A stretch of DNA of 29,638 bases from a virus, in the IMG/VR virus record IMGVR_UViG_3300020603_000094, positions 1 through 29,638 of that record, one strand, 5' to 3'. Below, one piece after another: positions 13,789 through 25,700 of the stretch. The number at the start of each line of letters is the position of its first letter. The stretch's first letter is position 1. The notes beneath the pieces are model-generated. The model saw nothing but the letters and a program-made list of their open reading frames with translations, searched no databases and had not been told where the DNA came from. Both the position numbers and the translations under genes were made by a program.

Positions 13789-15822
13789 ATGCCAGAAAAA
13801 CTACAAATTACTGAACTCGACTTTGAAGTTATCAAGACTAATCTCAAGGATTTTCTACGCAATCAGACGGCTTTTAAAGATTATGATTTCGATGGATCTG
13901 GATTGTCGGTGTTAATCGATCTGTTAGCATACAACACACATTATAATGCGTATTATCTCAATATGGTCGCTAATGAAATGTTTCTGGATAGTGCGATTGT
14001 GCGTGATTCGGTTCTGTCGCATGCTAAGGCACTCAATTATACACCCACTTCAGCCCGGGCAGCAACCGCAAATGTTACAGTGGTTGTTGCGCCTCCTGTT
14101 GGAAACACTCAATCGGCATTGACACTTGAGCGATTTCAGTCGTTTCAATCAGAAGCGGTCGATGGTGTCAATTATACCTTTATGACAACAAAAGCACAAA
14201 CGGTATTGAAAGATAGTGACGTCTTTACTTTCTCTGGTGTAGAACTCAAACAGGGTACACCACAAGTGTATCAACAAACGTATAATAATGTTACGAATCC
14301 CCGTCGTGAGTTTGTATTGCCGGATAGCACTATTGATACGACCACGCTACAGGTGCTTGTTCAGGAATCTAGCACCAACACTTCTACAAAAACGTTTACT
14401 CTTTCTACCGATGCGACGATTGCTAACTCCACCAGTCAAGTGTATTTTCTGGATACTTCAGTCAACAATCAATATAAAGTACGATTTGGAGATGGAGTCA
14501 TTGGCAAATCCTTGGCAAATGGTAATATTGTCATTAGTTCGTATCTGGCAACTGATGGTGATACAGCAAATCGCGCTAACAGTTTTTCCACAGGAACCAT
14601 TTCAGGATTCTCTAACGTTGTAGTGTCATCGATTTCTTCTGCTGAAGGTGGTGCTGCTCAAGAAACTTTGACATCTATCAAGTATCGTGCGCCATTAGCG
14701 TACACTTCTCAGAATCGAATGGTGACGACTCTCGACTATGAAACCTTGATTCGCAATCGGTATCCTGCGTTTGAGAGTTTGTCTGTGTGGGGTGGTGAAA
14801 CACAAAATCCTCCTGTCTATGGTAAAGTGTTTCTTTCTTACTTGTTGAAAACAGGTGTGACGATTAATGAAACAGAAAAAGCACGAATTCTTCGGGAAAT
14901 CATTATTCCCAACTCTGTCATTACGGTGACACCGCAGTTTATTGATCCTGATTTTATCTATTTGATTTTATCTGTAAATATTAAATATACCGCGAAAAGC
15001 ACCATCCTCACGGCGGGAGAAATTGAAACTTTGGCTCGTACTGCGGTTCAAACGTATCTAGGTGATGATTTTAATAAGTTTGGTGGTGTGTTGGTTCCGT
15101 CTCGCTTAGAACGCGCAGTGGATGATATCTCAACAGCGGTGATTGGTAATAATACCACGATTCGTCTTCAAAAGCGAGTGGAACCCCTATTGGATACTTT
15201 TAAGACGTATACGATTGACTTTGGATTTCCAATTCGTCGCGGGAGCGTGCTAGACACAGTAACTTCAACAGGATTTTCTGTGTATGATAATTCCAACGCT
15301 TTGCGGTTAGCATTTTTGGATGAGGAGCCCAATTCGTTTACGGGAGTGGATGAAATTGTGATCAATAACCCTGGATTTGGATACACTGAAACGCCAACGA
15401 TTACTATTACTGGTGATGGCACCGGCGCAACAGCAAAAGCCATCCTTGTCAATGGGCAGATTACAAAAATAGAACTGTTGACACGCGGTGTGGGATATAC
15501 TCGCGCGGTAATTCTTATCAAAGGAACTGGGTATGGCGCTGAAGCCACTGCTGTGATTGTTGCTCGCTTTGGAACTCTACGGACATTCTATTATAATGAA
15601 TTGGCACAAAAAGTTGTGATTAATGCTACCGCTGGCACCATTGATCATACTATTGGACAAATCATCCTAGACAATTTAAAAATTTTAGAAGTGGATGCTG
15701 ATGATGGATTACTACGTATTAATGCAGAAGTGGAACCTGAAATTTTGACTGCAAAGAGAAATCAGATTTTACGTTTGGATACTACAGATCCAACAGCTTT
15801 GCAAATTACTGCTGTATCATAA
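13789..15822 (+). CDS. 6: gp6-like baseplate wedge protein with repeat insertion
   Basis: 677 residues (T4 gp6 is 660), the baseplate J/gp6 core of the wedge that forms the inner iris ring. The N-terminus is characteristic: MPEKLQITELDFEVIKTNLK, FLRNQTAFKDYDFDGSGLSV, LIDLLAYNTHYNAYYLNMVA, then NEMFLDSAIVRDSVLSHAKA and LNYTPTSARAA. The middle has YKVRFGDGVIGKSLANGN (the F-GDG-x-x-G motif) and IKYRAPLAYTSQNRMVTTLD. Residues about 525-594 hold two GxGYT-type repeats (GFGYTETPTITITGDGTGA, GVGYTRAVILIKGTGYGAEA), an insertion shared with other wedge proteins here. The C-terminus closes with beta-strands (LLRINAEVEPEI). gp7 follows 3 nt later. Confidence 0.93.
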   Translation: MPEKLQITELDFEVIKTNLKDFLRNQTAFKDYDFDGSGLSVLIDLLAYNTHYNAYYLNMVANEMFLDSAIVRDSVLSHAKALNYTPTSARAATANVTVVVAPPVGNTQSALTLERFQSFQSEAVDGVNYTFMTTKAQTVLKDSDVFTFSGVELKQGTPQVYQQTYNNVTNPRREFVLPDSTIDTTTLQVLVQESSTNTSTKTFTLSTDATIANSTSQVYFLDTSVNNQYKVRFGDGVIGKSLANGNIVISSYLATDGDTANRANSFSTGTISGFSNVVVSSISSAEGGAAQETLTSIKYRAPLAYTSQNRMVTTLDYETLIRNRYPAFESLSVWGGETQNPPVYGKVFLSYLLKTGVTINETEKARILREIIIPNSVITVTPQFIDPDFIYLILSVNIKYTAKSTILTAGEIETLARTAVQTYLGDDFNKFGGVLVPSRLERAVDDISTAVIGNNTTIRLQKRVEPLLDTFKTYTIDFGFPIRRGSVLDTVTSTGFSVYDNSNALRLAFLDEEPNSFTGVDEIVINNPGFGYTETPTITITGDGTGATAKAILVNGQITKIELLTRGVGYTRAVILIKGTGYGAEATAVIVARFGTLRTFYYNELAQKVVINATAGTIDHTIGQIILDNLKILEVDADDGLLRINAEVEPEILTAKRNQILRLDTTDPTALQITAVS

Positions 15823-15825
15823 TCT

Positions 15826-18378
15826 ATGAGTCAAGAGGCTCTACTCTCCAGTCTTGTGCGGTCTCAGCTGCCTGAGTTTATTCGGGCAGACTATGAGACC
15901 TTTGTTGCGTTTATTGAAGCCTACTATGAATATTTGGAGCAGACGAAAAAGGCGACGGACTTTGGAAAGCATCTATTGCAATATGCTGATGTGGATCGAA
16001 CGCTCAGTGACTTTGAAGAGTATTTTGTAAAAACGTTTTTACCGCTGATTCCTGCAGATTTGATAAACAACAAACCAGCCCTGATTAAGTCTGTTAAACA
16101 ATTTTACGCTGCAAAGGGAACTGAAAAATCTTTCAAATTTTTCTTTCGTGCGTTATATAAGGAAGATGTTGATCTTTTTTATCCTAAAGATTTTGTTCTC
16201 CGCACATCAGATGGCAAATATGTGCAACGTAATTCCTTACGATGCGCTAATGAGTATTTTACAACTGCGACTGGAAATGGAACGACAAAAACATTTCGTC
16301 TTGTTGAAGTAATTGCGGCAGCAAGTGATCTCGCCGTCTATGTAAATGGTGTGCTACAAACTTCAGGATATACTATTTCACTCAATGAACCCTTTCTAAC
16401 TTTTGCCACAGCTCCTACAGCGGGGCACGCGATAAAGTTCGTCTTCTTCTCTGATCAATTATTGAACGCAATCAATGCAGGTGGGGTTCTCTTAGATGTT
16501 ACAGGTGTCACGAGTGGTGCTAAGGCATCGGTGGAACGGGCTAATAAGACTATTCTCGGAAACACGCGCAGCACTGAGTTGTTTATTACACCTATATCCA
16601 GCAAGACGTTTAGTCAAGGAGAATTAGTTACTGCGCAGTATTATTACACCAATAATGATTATTTCACCTTGACTTTTACTCTATTATCATTGTTGGAATC
16701 TATTACGATCGTCAATGGAGGTGCCAGTTATAATGTCGGCGATTCAGTTTTAGTGACAGGTGGAAACCCAACAACTGCAGCGACAGCGATTGTGGAAAAA
16801 GTTTATCTTGCAGTAATTACTAAGATTTTTGTGTTGAGCGGTGGTGCGGGATTTCGTGTGGGTGATCTTATCCATGTTATCTCTACTCCCAATACTGGAT
16901 TGAGCATGGCGATTCTGTCAAATAATGACAATGAATACTATCATGCTAACACACTCTCTATTAATAATGATGTGATTTCGTTGTATGCTAATGTTGCAAT
17001 TAATGCGGCTAATTATGGATTTCCTGTAAGCGGGAACGAAAATCAAAATACTCGCGTGATTGATGCATTAAGTTCACAATCTATTAGTGGATTGGGACCC
17101 ATCACTAATGTACAAATTCTGTCTAGTACCACTCAGTTTGCATCGTTGCCTGTGTTAGATGCCGACTCTTCGGTATTTTCCTTTACCTCTACCAATGCGT
17201 CCTCAAATACAGCAAATGGTGTGCTGCGACTCGTTGATTTGGGTATTTTGGGGCGCATGAATGTGGTCAATGGTGGCAATGGCTATGTGCCTGGAGATGA
17301 GGTGGTCTTTACCAATCTTCCTATGTCCAATGTACAGGGATGGGGTGCTGCTGCTGAAGTCATTACAGTTCATCCAGCTAACAACGGCATTTCTACAGTC
17401 AAGTTTCAACCTCCACGGATTAATGGTACGGTGAATGCGAATTCGTCGGGCGTGATCGTCACTGGTACTGGCACAAATTTCTTGGGTGAATTGGTGGTCG
17501 GTGATAGAATTGAACTCAATAATGAATCGCGTTATATTAACACCATCACTAGTAATACGTCTTTGACTGTCAATGTGGCATGGACGAAAACATCCACTAA
17601 CAGAAAGTTGGGTGTGCATGATCTCTCATTTATTGGTGGAGAGCGATATTGTCAGGATTATTTGCCCACGGTAACGATTTCGTCCGCGAATGGAATTGCT
17701 AATGGAGCAAATATTATTGTTGAAGCTATTTACAGTGATGGCGAACAATTACTTGCTAATTCGTCATTAAATCCTGGGGCAATTCAGTCGATTTTGATTA
17801 CAAATAGCGGTGCAGGCTATACTAGTGTACCCCTGATCAATTTGACAGGAAAGGGTAATGGATTAGCCACTGCGATAGCAAATTTATTCGTCTCTCGATT
17901 TGTGTATTCTGGTAAATTCATTACCACTGACAGTTTATTGAGTTCAGATCGGCGACTGCAAAATCGTGACTACTATCAAAACTTCTCTTACGTGATTCAG
18001 TCACAAATCGATTTTCCTCGCTATAAACAAATTTTGTTAGATTTATTACATCCTGCCGGTATGCGGGTATTTGGTGAGTATATGTTAGATGAACAGGTAA
18101 TTGCTGTGGCTTCAACGACAGAACTTGATCAGCTGGTTTTAGAAACTACGCTAGGAGGAACTGTCAATGTGGGAGCTGCATCGCTTGCCGTAACAGGTAC
18201 TGGGACTACCTTTAATGTCGCGCAGTCTCAAAATGTCTTGACTGCAGGTACGACTATTCAAGTGAATAATCAATTGCGGGTTGTTAATACTATTATAAAT
18301 AATACGAGTTTGACCGTAACGAATTCCTTCACCTATACTTCAAACGCTCAAACGATGGTGGCGCTGAAAACGATATAA
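15826..18378 (+). CDS. 7: gp7-like baseplate wedge protein
   Basis: 850 residues; T4 gp7 is 1032. The first 130 residues match wedge initiators of environmental T4-like phages: LVRSQLPEFIRADYETFVAF, IEAYYEYLEQTKKA, VKQFYAAKGTEKSFKFFFRA, LYKEDVDLFYPKDFVLRTSD. The rest is beta-rich and modular. A VYVNGVLQ module lies at about 147-208. GxGY-type repeats are near 295-350, 480 and 658. A duplicated GTxxF module lies at about 534-598 and 778-846. Between them is DRRLQNRDYYQNFSYVIQSQ, then a helical RYKQILLDLLHPAGMRVFGEY that resembles the N-terminal helical domain in style. The call of gp7 rests on position between gp6 and gp8 and on the N-terminus. No Shine-Dalgarno sequence is obvious; coupling to gp6 is likely. 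Confidence 0.8.
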   Translation: MSQEALLSSLVRSQLPEFIRADYETFVAFIEAYYEYLEQTKKATDFGKHLLQYADVDRTLSDFEEYFVKTFLPLIPADLINNKPALIKSVKQFYAAKGTEKSFKFFFRALYKEDVDLFYPKDFVLRTSDGKYVQRNSLRCANEYFTTATGNGTTKTFRLVEVIAAASDLAVYVNGVLQTSGYTISLNEPFLTFATAPTAGHAIKFVFFSDQLLNAINAGGVLLDVTGVTSGAKASVERANKTILGNTRSTELFITPISSKTFSQGELVTAQYYYTNNDYFTLTFTLLSLLESITIVNGGASYNVGDSVLVTGGNPTTAATAIVEKVYLAVITKIFVLSGGAGFRVGDLIHVISTPNTGLSMAILSNNDNEYYHANTLSINNDVISLYANVAINAANYGFPVSGNENQNTRVIDALSSQSISGLGPITNVQILSSTTQFASLPVLDADSSVFSFTSTNASSNTANGVLRLVDLGILGRMNVVNGGNGYVPGDEVVFTNLPMSNVQGWGAAAEVITVHPANNGISTVKFQPPRINGTVNANSSGVIVTGTGTNFLGELVVGDRIELNNESRYINTITSNTSLTVNVAWTKTSTNRKLGVHDLSFIGGERYCQDYLPTVTISSANGIANGANIIVEAIYSDGEQLLANSSLNPGAIQSILITNSGAGYTSVPLINLTGKGNGLATAIANLFVSRFVYSGKFITTDSLLSSDRRLQNRDYYQNFSYVIQSQIDFPRYKQILLDLLHPAGMRVFGEYMLDEQVIAVASTTELDQLVLETTLGGTVNVGAASLAVTGTGTTFNVAQSQNVLTAGTTIQVNNQLRVVNTIINNTSLTVTNSFTYTSNAQTMVALKTI
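18294..18301 (+). promoter_or_regulatory. Possible late promoter for gp8, exact TATAAATA inside gp7
   Basis: This is the exact octamer inside the gp7 coding sequence, 88 nt before the gp8 ATG. It could add a gp8 transcript, but AT-rich coding sequence makes chance matches common. Confidence 0.25.
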
Positions 18379-18389
18379 CTGAGTAAACG

Positions 18390-19712
18390 ATGCCAAATCT
18401 GTCCTATCACACATTGGGGTATCATCATGCGATTCAGTTCGCTGAAGGTTTCTCCGAACCAGACGCCACAGTAGGATATGTTGTTTTAGGAAAGTCAGCA
18501 TCCTGGAACGCGAATGACGCTCCTCCTAATACCGCTGATACCGAATATTCCACATTTGACGTTACTAATGTTGCCTTTGGAGGGAAAAAAGTATCAGGAA
18601 ATGATGTGTCTTTAGTCATTCCGCGTCGAAATTGGACTGCCAATACCGTCTATACATCTTATGATGACCGTACGGCTTCGCTCTTTGCGACGGCGAATGG
18701 GCAATATGTGTATACTTCTACAGGATCCGTCTATCGGTGTTTAAGTAATGCCAATAACGCTCGCTCAACCGTTGAGCCTAGTGGCGATTATAGTATAGAT
18801 AATGGATTTATTGAAACAGCAGATGGATACGTCTGGAAGTATGAATATGCGATTCTCTCAACAGATAAGTTTCTGACGACTGACTGGATGCCTGCTCCTA
18901 CAGCTCAAGTGACTGCGTATTATGGTTCATCTAACAACGTTGTGGCTGGTGCGGTGTCTCAGTTGATTGTGATATCAAGTGGAAGTGGATATGGTAATAC
19001 GAATACGACTATTAATATTGTGGGAGATGGTGTCGGTGCTGTAGCGAATGCAAATGTCGTTGCAGGTGCATTGGTTTCCTGCGATTTGTTTTCATATGGA
19101 TCGGGTTATACTTATCAAAATTGTAGTGTGACTGTTGTAGGATCGGGATCTGGAGCCAATGTGCGTCCTGTATTGTCTCCCTATTTTGGACATGCCTATA
19201 ATCCTGCTCTTCAGTTGGGTGCGAATACTGTAATGATTTCTATGAAAATTGGGGCTGGCGATGCTACTGAGGGTGGTAAAATTACTGCAAATAACGACTT
19301 TCGTCAGATTAGTTTGTTATTGGGACCACATAAATATAATGTGAATACGGAAATAAGTTCGGCGAATGCGAATTCTGCCGTGCTTTTAGCAGAAAAAATT
19401 TTGGTGACGACTGGATCAAATTTTACGCGAGATGAATTTGTGTATCAGGGAACAAATCTTGCCAATGCCACGTATCGTGGTGTTGTCACTGATTATTCAG
19501 ACACTGAAATCTTTGTTACGGAACAGTTTGGAACAATTCAGGTGGGCAGCGTGTTGAAAGGTAATACATCAGCTGTAACACGAACTGTTATGGACCAGAT
19601 ACCATCCGAATTGGATCCACGAAGTGGATCGTTAGTCTATGTGGAAAATCGCGCTCCTGTGAGCCGTGCAATTAATCAAGCAGAAAACATTAAATTTGTT
19701 GTCTCATTTTAG
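18390..19712 (+). CDS. 8: gp8-like baseplate wedge protein
   Basis: 440 residues (T4 gp8 is 334). Family blocks are FGGKKVSGNDVSLVIPRRNW, VYTSYDDRTASLF, YVYTSTGSVYRCLSNANNA, RSTVEPSGDYSIDNGFIETA, DGYVWKYEYAILSTDKFLT and DWMPAP. The P-R-x-x-W-x-x-x-x-x-Y-x-x-YDD and YRCL-x-N...ST-x-P...DGY-x-WKY patterns are typical of T4-like gp8. Residues about 195-255 insert two GxGY-type repeats (GSGYGNTNTTINIVGDGVGA, GSGYTYQNCSVTVVGSGSGA), which explains the extra length. The C-terminal third is a second sheet domain (FRQISLLLGPHKYN, YSDTEIFVTEQFG, ENRAPVSRAINQAENIKFVV). gp8 dimers link wedge parts in T4. GAG precedes the start. Confidence 0.9.
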   Translation: MPNLSYHTLGYHHAIQFAEGFSEPDATVGYVVLGKSASWNANDAPPNTADTEYSTFDVTNVAFGGKKVSGNDVSLVIPRRNWTANTVYTSYDDRTASLFATANGQYVYTSTGSVYRCLSNANNARSTVEPSGDYSIDNGFIETADGYVWKYEYAILSTDKFLTTDWMPAPTAQVTAYYGSSNNVVAGAVSQLIVISSGSGYGNTNTTINIVGDGVGAVANANVVAGALVSCDLFSYGSGYTYQNCSVTVVGSGSGANVRPVLSPYFGHAYNPALQLGANTVMISMKIGAGDATEGGKITANNDFRQISLLLGPHKYNVNTEISSANANSAVLLAEKILVTTGSNFTRDEFVYQGTNLANATYRGVVTDYSDTEIFVTEQFGTIQVGSVLKGNTSAVTRTVMDQIPSELDPRSGSLVYVENRAPVSRAINQAENIKFVVSF

Positions 19713-19722
19713 GTAAATCTCT

Positions 19723-22700
19723 ATGGCACTTGATCTGACTCAAAATCCATATTTCGATGATTATGACGAAACAAAAGATTTTTATCGTCTCTTGTTTCGT
19801 CCAGGTTATGCGGTGCAGGCACGTGAACTTACTCAGATTCAAACAGGGCTTCAAAAGCAACTGGATCACTTTGGATCCCATATTTTCAAAAACGGATCCA
19901 TGGTGTTGGAGGGGCAAACAACACTTGAAACCCAACATATCAAATTTGTCAAGTTGAATACAGTCAATGTTCTTAATGAGACGATTGATGTTAGTAATTT
20001 TCTTAACACCTTTGTAATTGACACTACCAACCGTGGAGTACGTGCCTATGTGATTGCAGTGGATAGTGGCGCGGATGGCAATCCTCCTACGCTGATGCTC
20101 AAGTATGTGTCTGGTGTAGAGCTTACTGATAATGAGAATATTCAAACCGCTAATGGCGTATATAAAGCCACCACGCTTTTGACTAGCGCCACGGGCAACG
20201 GCTCTGTCTGCTCTATCAATAACGGCATTTTCTTCATTAATGGGTTCTTTGCTCGCGTCGGTGCGCAGACGATTATTTTAGAGCGGTATTCTACTACTCC
20301 GTCTTATCGTATTGGATTAGAAATCGGTGAAACAGTTGTTGATGAAAATCAGGACACCACACTTTTAGACCCCGCTCTTGGTTCATCTAACTATCAAGCA
20401 CCAGGTGCTACTCGGTATAAGATCGCGCTGACTTTCGCCAAACGGTCTTTGACAAGTGTGGATGATTCTACGTTTATAGAATTATTGCGTGTCAATGATG
20501 GTGAACTTCTCAAGAAAATTGTGTACCCGCAACTTTCTGAACTGGAAAATACTTTAGCGCGTCGCACATATGATGAATCGGGCAACTATTTGGTTCGCCC
20601 ATTTCAGATTGCGTTGAATAATCATAACACGTATGCCAATGCGTTCAATGTGGTCATGGAAGCGGGCAAAGCCTATGTGCTAGGATATGAGTTTGAGACG
20701 ATTGCGCCTACCGTTATTGTCAATGAGCGGGCGCGTGATGTGGCGAATGTCTACAATTATCCACTCACTGTAGATTATCAAAATTATATTGATGTCACGG
20801 GGTTATCGGGACCCATTGCGTTTGATACGCTTGCGCCGTTGACGATTCATTGTGTGAATACCGCATCTATCAATACGACGAGCGCAACAACAGCGGGTGC
20901 TACGAATATCGGTACATTGCGTATTCGTGCGCTGGATTATCAGTCAAGTGCTACTTCTTCATCTATCAGCACTGGTATTTGGCGTGCCTATGTGATTGAC
21001 GCAAATGTCGCGTCACGATCTGCCAACTGTGGTGGTACTGGGACCACAAATACGATTCAATTAGATTCCAATGCATCGAGTGTCACAGATGCGTATGCGG
21101 GTGTGATGATTCGTATTGTCACGCATGCAGGAGCTTCTGTAAGTGAGGTTCGTCAGATTAGTTCCTATAATGGTTCTACTAAAGTGGCCACAGTGTCGCG
21201 CAATTTCTCTTTTGGTACACCCACAACTGCTACCATCTTCTCGTTGGACTATGAGTTCAAAGACGCGGAATCTTTTGTGTATGGATCAAGTAATATTATC
21301 ACCACCGCGATGAATATCTCAAGCGACAGCAAACTACCCACACTGGTCGATACCTTTCAGGGTGCGTTTTTATCTGACACGAATTTTAATCGTGCGATTC
21401 TTCAGTTGCCCAATTTTTCGATTGGAAACTCATCAGTGGTGGGTGGGACGCCAATTACGAACACAGAATACTATGGGCGCAAACTCTTTACACAAACATT
21501 CTCAAGTGGCGTCATCAGTTTCACTACAACAACGGGAATCACTTCAGCAGTTAATGGATCGCCACTGAGTGCCGCAGATGCAATTGATAACGTGTTGGTG
21601 GTGACGACAAGTGGTGGTGTGTTAGCAAATAATCAAGTGATCAATTTTGCGAACAGCAGCGCGAATACGGTCACTGTCACAACTTCCTCGAATACCTCGA
21701 CCTATACGATTACTGTACCAAATGCCGGTTCACAGAGTGCGAAAGTTTATGTGAAAGTGAAATTGCCGTATTCGCATTCTTTGGGCAGCTTGCGGAGATC
21801 GAAACAGACACAGACAGCAAACACCACGATTATTGATACGAGCAGTGCGACCACGGTGTCTGCCACGACAACTTGGTATAAACAGTCTAGCTCGCAGGGC
21901 GCACAAGTTGTCTTTTCGTCATCTGGAATCTCGGGGCTACAGACACCCAACTATGCGCAATCAGTATATACTGCCGATGTAATTAGTCTGGCAGGAGTAT
22001 ATGATTTTGGAACCAACGCAGTCTCTACGGCAAATCTTGCGAGCGCAACAAATTTAACAGCTAATTATACATTGGATAATGGGCAACGTGATAACACGTA
22101 TGATCATGCCACAGTTCGTTTGCTGCCAAATCGCCAAGGTCCATCAGGCAATACGGTGGTGTATTTAAATTATTATGAACATACAGGATCAGGATATTTG
22201 ACTGTTGATTCGTATATTGATGCTGGTGTGGGGTATTCTGATATTCCCACCTACACTTCTTCGCAATCCGCCGCTGTCTATCGTCTGCGTGATTGTATCG
22301 ATTTTCGTCCGCGTCGGAAAAATGCAGACACCGCAGGATTGTTTGATGAGATTATTCTCGGAATTTCTGGAACGAACTTTGAAACCGACTTTAGTTATTA
22401 TCTGCCCCGTATTGATAAGATTGTACTGACTAAAGATCGTTCTTTTGAAGTCATTCGTGGTATTTCGTCTCTCAACCCACAGACACCAGCTGATCAAGTC
22501 AATGCTATGACATTGTATACCTTGATGTTGCCTGCCTACACGGACTATCCCAGTGATATTCTAGTGAAGTATCTTGATAATCGCCGATACACCATGCGGG
22601 ATATTGGCACATTAGAAAAACGTATTTCTAATTTGGAATATTATACTTCACTCAATTTGTTGGAACAAGATGCAAAGAATCAACAGATTATTGATAACGA

Positions 22701-25700
22701 AACAGGATTGAATCGATTCAAGAATGGCATTCTCGTTGATCCGTTTAAGGGGCACAATATTGGTGATGTACTCAATAAGGATTATATTTGTGCCATTGAT
22801 CAACAGACTCAAGAGTTGCGGCCGCCGTTCTTGACGGATAATTATCCTATGACTATTAATGGTGAATATTCATCTAATTATGAGCGCAGTGGCTCTATTA
22901 TTTCGCTTGATTATAATGAAACAGCATTTATAGAGCAGCCCTTAGCATCCACCTTTATTAATGTGAATCCGTTCAACACTGTCGCTTTTATTGGACAGTT
23001 GAAACTGGATCCAACATCAGACACCTGGGTAGATACAAATCAAAATCCTGATGTGTTGGTGAATACTGAAGGTGATAATGACACATGGGCAGCACTAACA
23101 CAGGGCATTGAGCGAGCAGCTCCTGATATTTTCGGTACTGTCTGGAATAATTGGCAAACACAGTGGTCAGGTGTTACTAATGTTCGCACAGACACAATTA
23201 ATCCTCAGTGGCGTGGATGGTTAGGTGCTACAGGAACCTGGAGAGGAGTTTTTGGTGATGTAATTCAGAATACCATTGCTGATATTACTACGCATCAAGG
23301 TCGCACAGGCGTGCAAACCAACCTTTCGATGGATGTGATTACTCGTTCTCTGGGCAATCGTGTGGTTGATACTTCGGTGGTGCCTTATATTCGGTCACGC
23401 GGAATACTCTTTGTGGGATCTGCGTTCCGTCCGAACACCGCTCTTTACGGATTCTTTGATAATACTGCGGTGCAATCGTATCTGAATAAAACGAACATTA
23501 TTGAATTGTCAGGCAACACAGCATCGTATGTGGACACGTATCAAGATAATGAAACTGTTCGCGTGTTTGAACCCGCCACGAGTGCCAATCTTGCGAGTGC
23601 GGTGGTCGTTCTTAACCGAAAGAATATAAGCACCACAAACGTCTCAGTTGTTAATGTGAGTGCTGGCGACGATGCTAACATTGGCAATGTGAAAATTGTG
23701 TCTGCCAATTCGACGTTCTTGATCGGAAATACATCTGGGTCCAATACGCGCATTATAGGTTATCATCATCATTCTGGTGGAGCTTATGCGGGCTCATCGA
23801 ATACCGTCACACTGTCTAACGATGTCATGTTGTCCAATACTGCATCAGGATATGTTGGGCAGACGATTTTCCTCACTTCAGGAACAGGATTGGGGCAATC
23901 AAAAACGATTGCGGCCTACGATACTTCTTCGAAAATTATTACAGTATCGGGCACATGGACTACCACCCCTGATAACACGTCTGCGTACTCAATCGGCTCA
24001 CTGACCTCTGATCTTCGCGGTGAAGTGACAGGCGTGTTTGTTGTTCCTAGTACGGCTACTTTGAAATTTAGAACAGGTGAACGCATCTTCCGTTTGATTG
24101 ATGTCCCATCAGGTGATGTGCCTAGTTCAACAACGAATGCTGATGCGCGATACTTCGCGCAAGGATTATTGCAAACTGCTGAACAAACTATTCTCTCAAC
24201 TCGCGTTCCCGTTATTCGTCGCACGGGAGTGTCACAAGAACAAACAGTTGTTGAGCGTGACGTTCTACAACGATCAGAAGTAATTGGGCGACAACTCGTT
24301 GCATATTGGGATCCACTGGCACAAACATTCTTAGTCGATCAGAATCAATATGAGAATGGAGTGCAGGTGACGTCCGTGCGACTACTCTTCAAGAGTAAGG
24401 ATGACAATATTCCTGTTCAGATTCAATTGCGTCCGGTGGTCAATGGATACCCACATTCATCTCAGATTATTCCCTTCTCAGAAGTTACGCTGAATCCTAA
24501 TCAGGTCACTGTCGTCACGCAAAGTGCATTATCTGCTCGGCTCGCAGACCCGACATTGACTGCGCCATTGCAAGATGCTGCGTTCTATACAGAAGCACGG
24601 TTTGCTGCACCGGTGACATTACAGACGGGTCGGGAGTATGCAATTGTCATTCTTGCAAATAGTACACAATATGAGGTTTATCTGGCGCAAATAGGGCAGA
24701 CGGTGCTTGGAACTGATCGGTTGATTTCTTCGCAGCCGTATTTGGGATCCTTCTTCAAGTCACAAAATGCGTCTACGTGGACTGCTGCGCAAGATCAAGA
24801 TTTAATGTTCCGTCTTATGCGGGCATCGTATACAAGCACCACGGCAAATGTTGAGTTTGCGGTGACATCCGCGAATGCTCCCACTGCGAATGTGCCTATG
24901 GATACGTTCTATATGACGTCGGGCAATCTTGTGTTACCAAATACGAGCGTGTCGTCCTATTATTCGACTACGCTGGCGTCAGGCGGACCGCAAGAAGTTT
25001 ATCGTCCATTTGATATTGATAACAATGTCTTCTTTGATGATACATTGGGTCGGCGTGTTATTACGACGAACAATCAGTCCTTCAAAGTGCGTTTATATCT
25101 CAACAGCAAAAATACAGATATCTCTCCGCTCATAGATATGGAACGGCTGAGTGTGTTGGCGATTGAAAATCGTGTCAACAATCTTGGACTCGCAAACGGC
25201 GATATAGTGGTGACAAGTAGTACCGCGACGTTTGCTAATTCAAACGTCTCGATTACTCTGAGTGGCGGTGGGGGATCTGGTGCTAATGCGTACGCCGTGA
25301 TTACCAGCAATACTCTCTCATCGATTATTGTCAATGCACCAGGATCAGGCTATACGAGTTCACCGACCGTTACGATTACCGGTGGTGGTGGTACGGCGAC
25401 AGCAGTTGCGATTGGTGAAACGTCTGCTTCTGGTGGTCCTGCTGATGCCCGTTATATTACGCGCAAGGTTGTCTTATCCGAATATATGGATGCGGGCGAT
25501 CTGCGAGTCTATCTCACAGCGTATAAACCCAGCGAGTCGAATATTCATGTGTATTACAAACTTCTCTCTGCAGATGATGTCAATAGTTTTGATGAACAAT
25601 CGTATCAACTCATGACTTGCATTCAGGGTTTCAATAATATCTCTTTGAATAGCGACGATTTGAAAGAGTTTGTATTTGCACCAGGAACGAACACGATTCC

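Noticed and set aside
15168-15548. 126-codon open frame on the minus strand
   Set aside because: Inside gp6 and created by its repetitive beta sequence.
19329-19336. CATAAATA inside gp8
   Set aside because: Nearly 400 nt from the next gene start and inside coding sequence.
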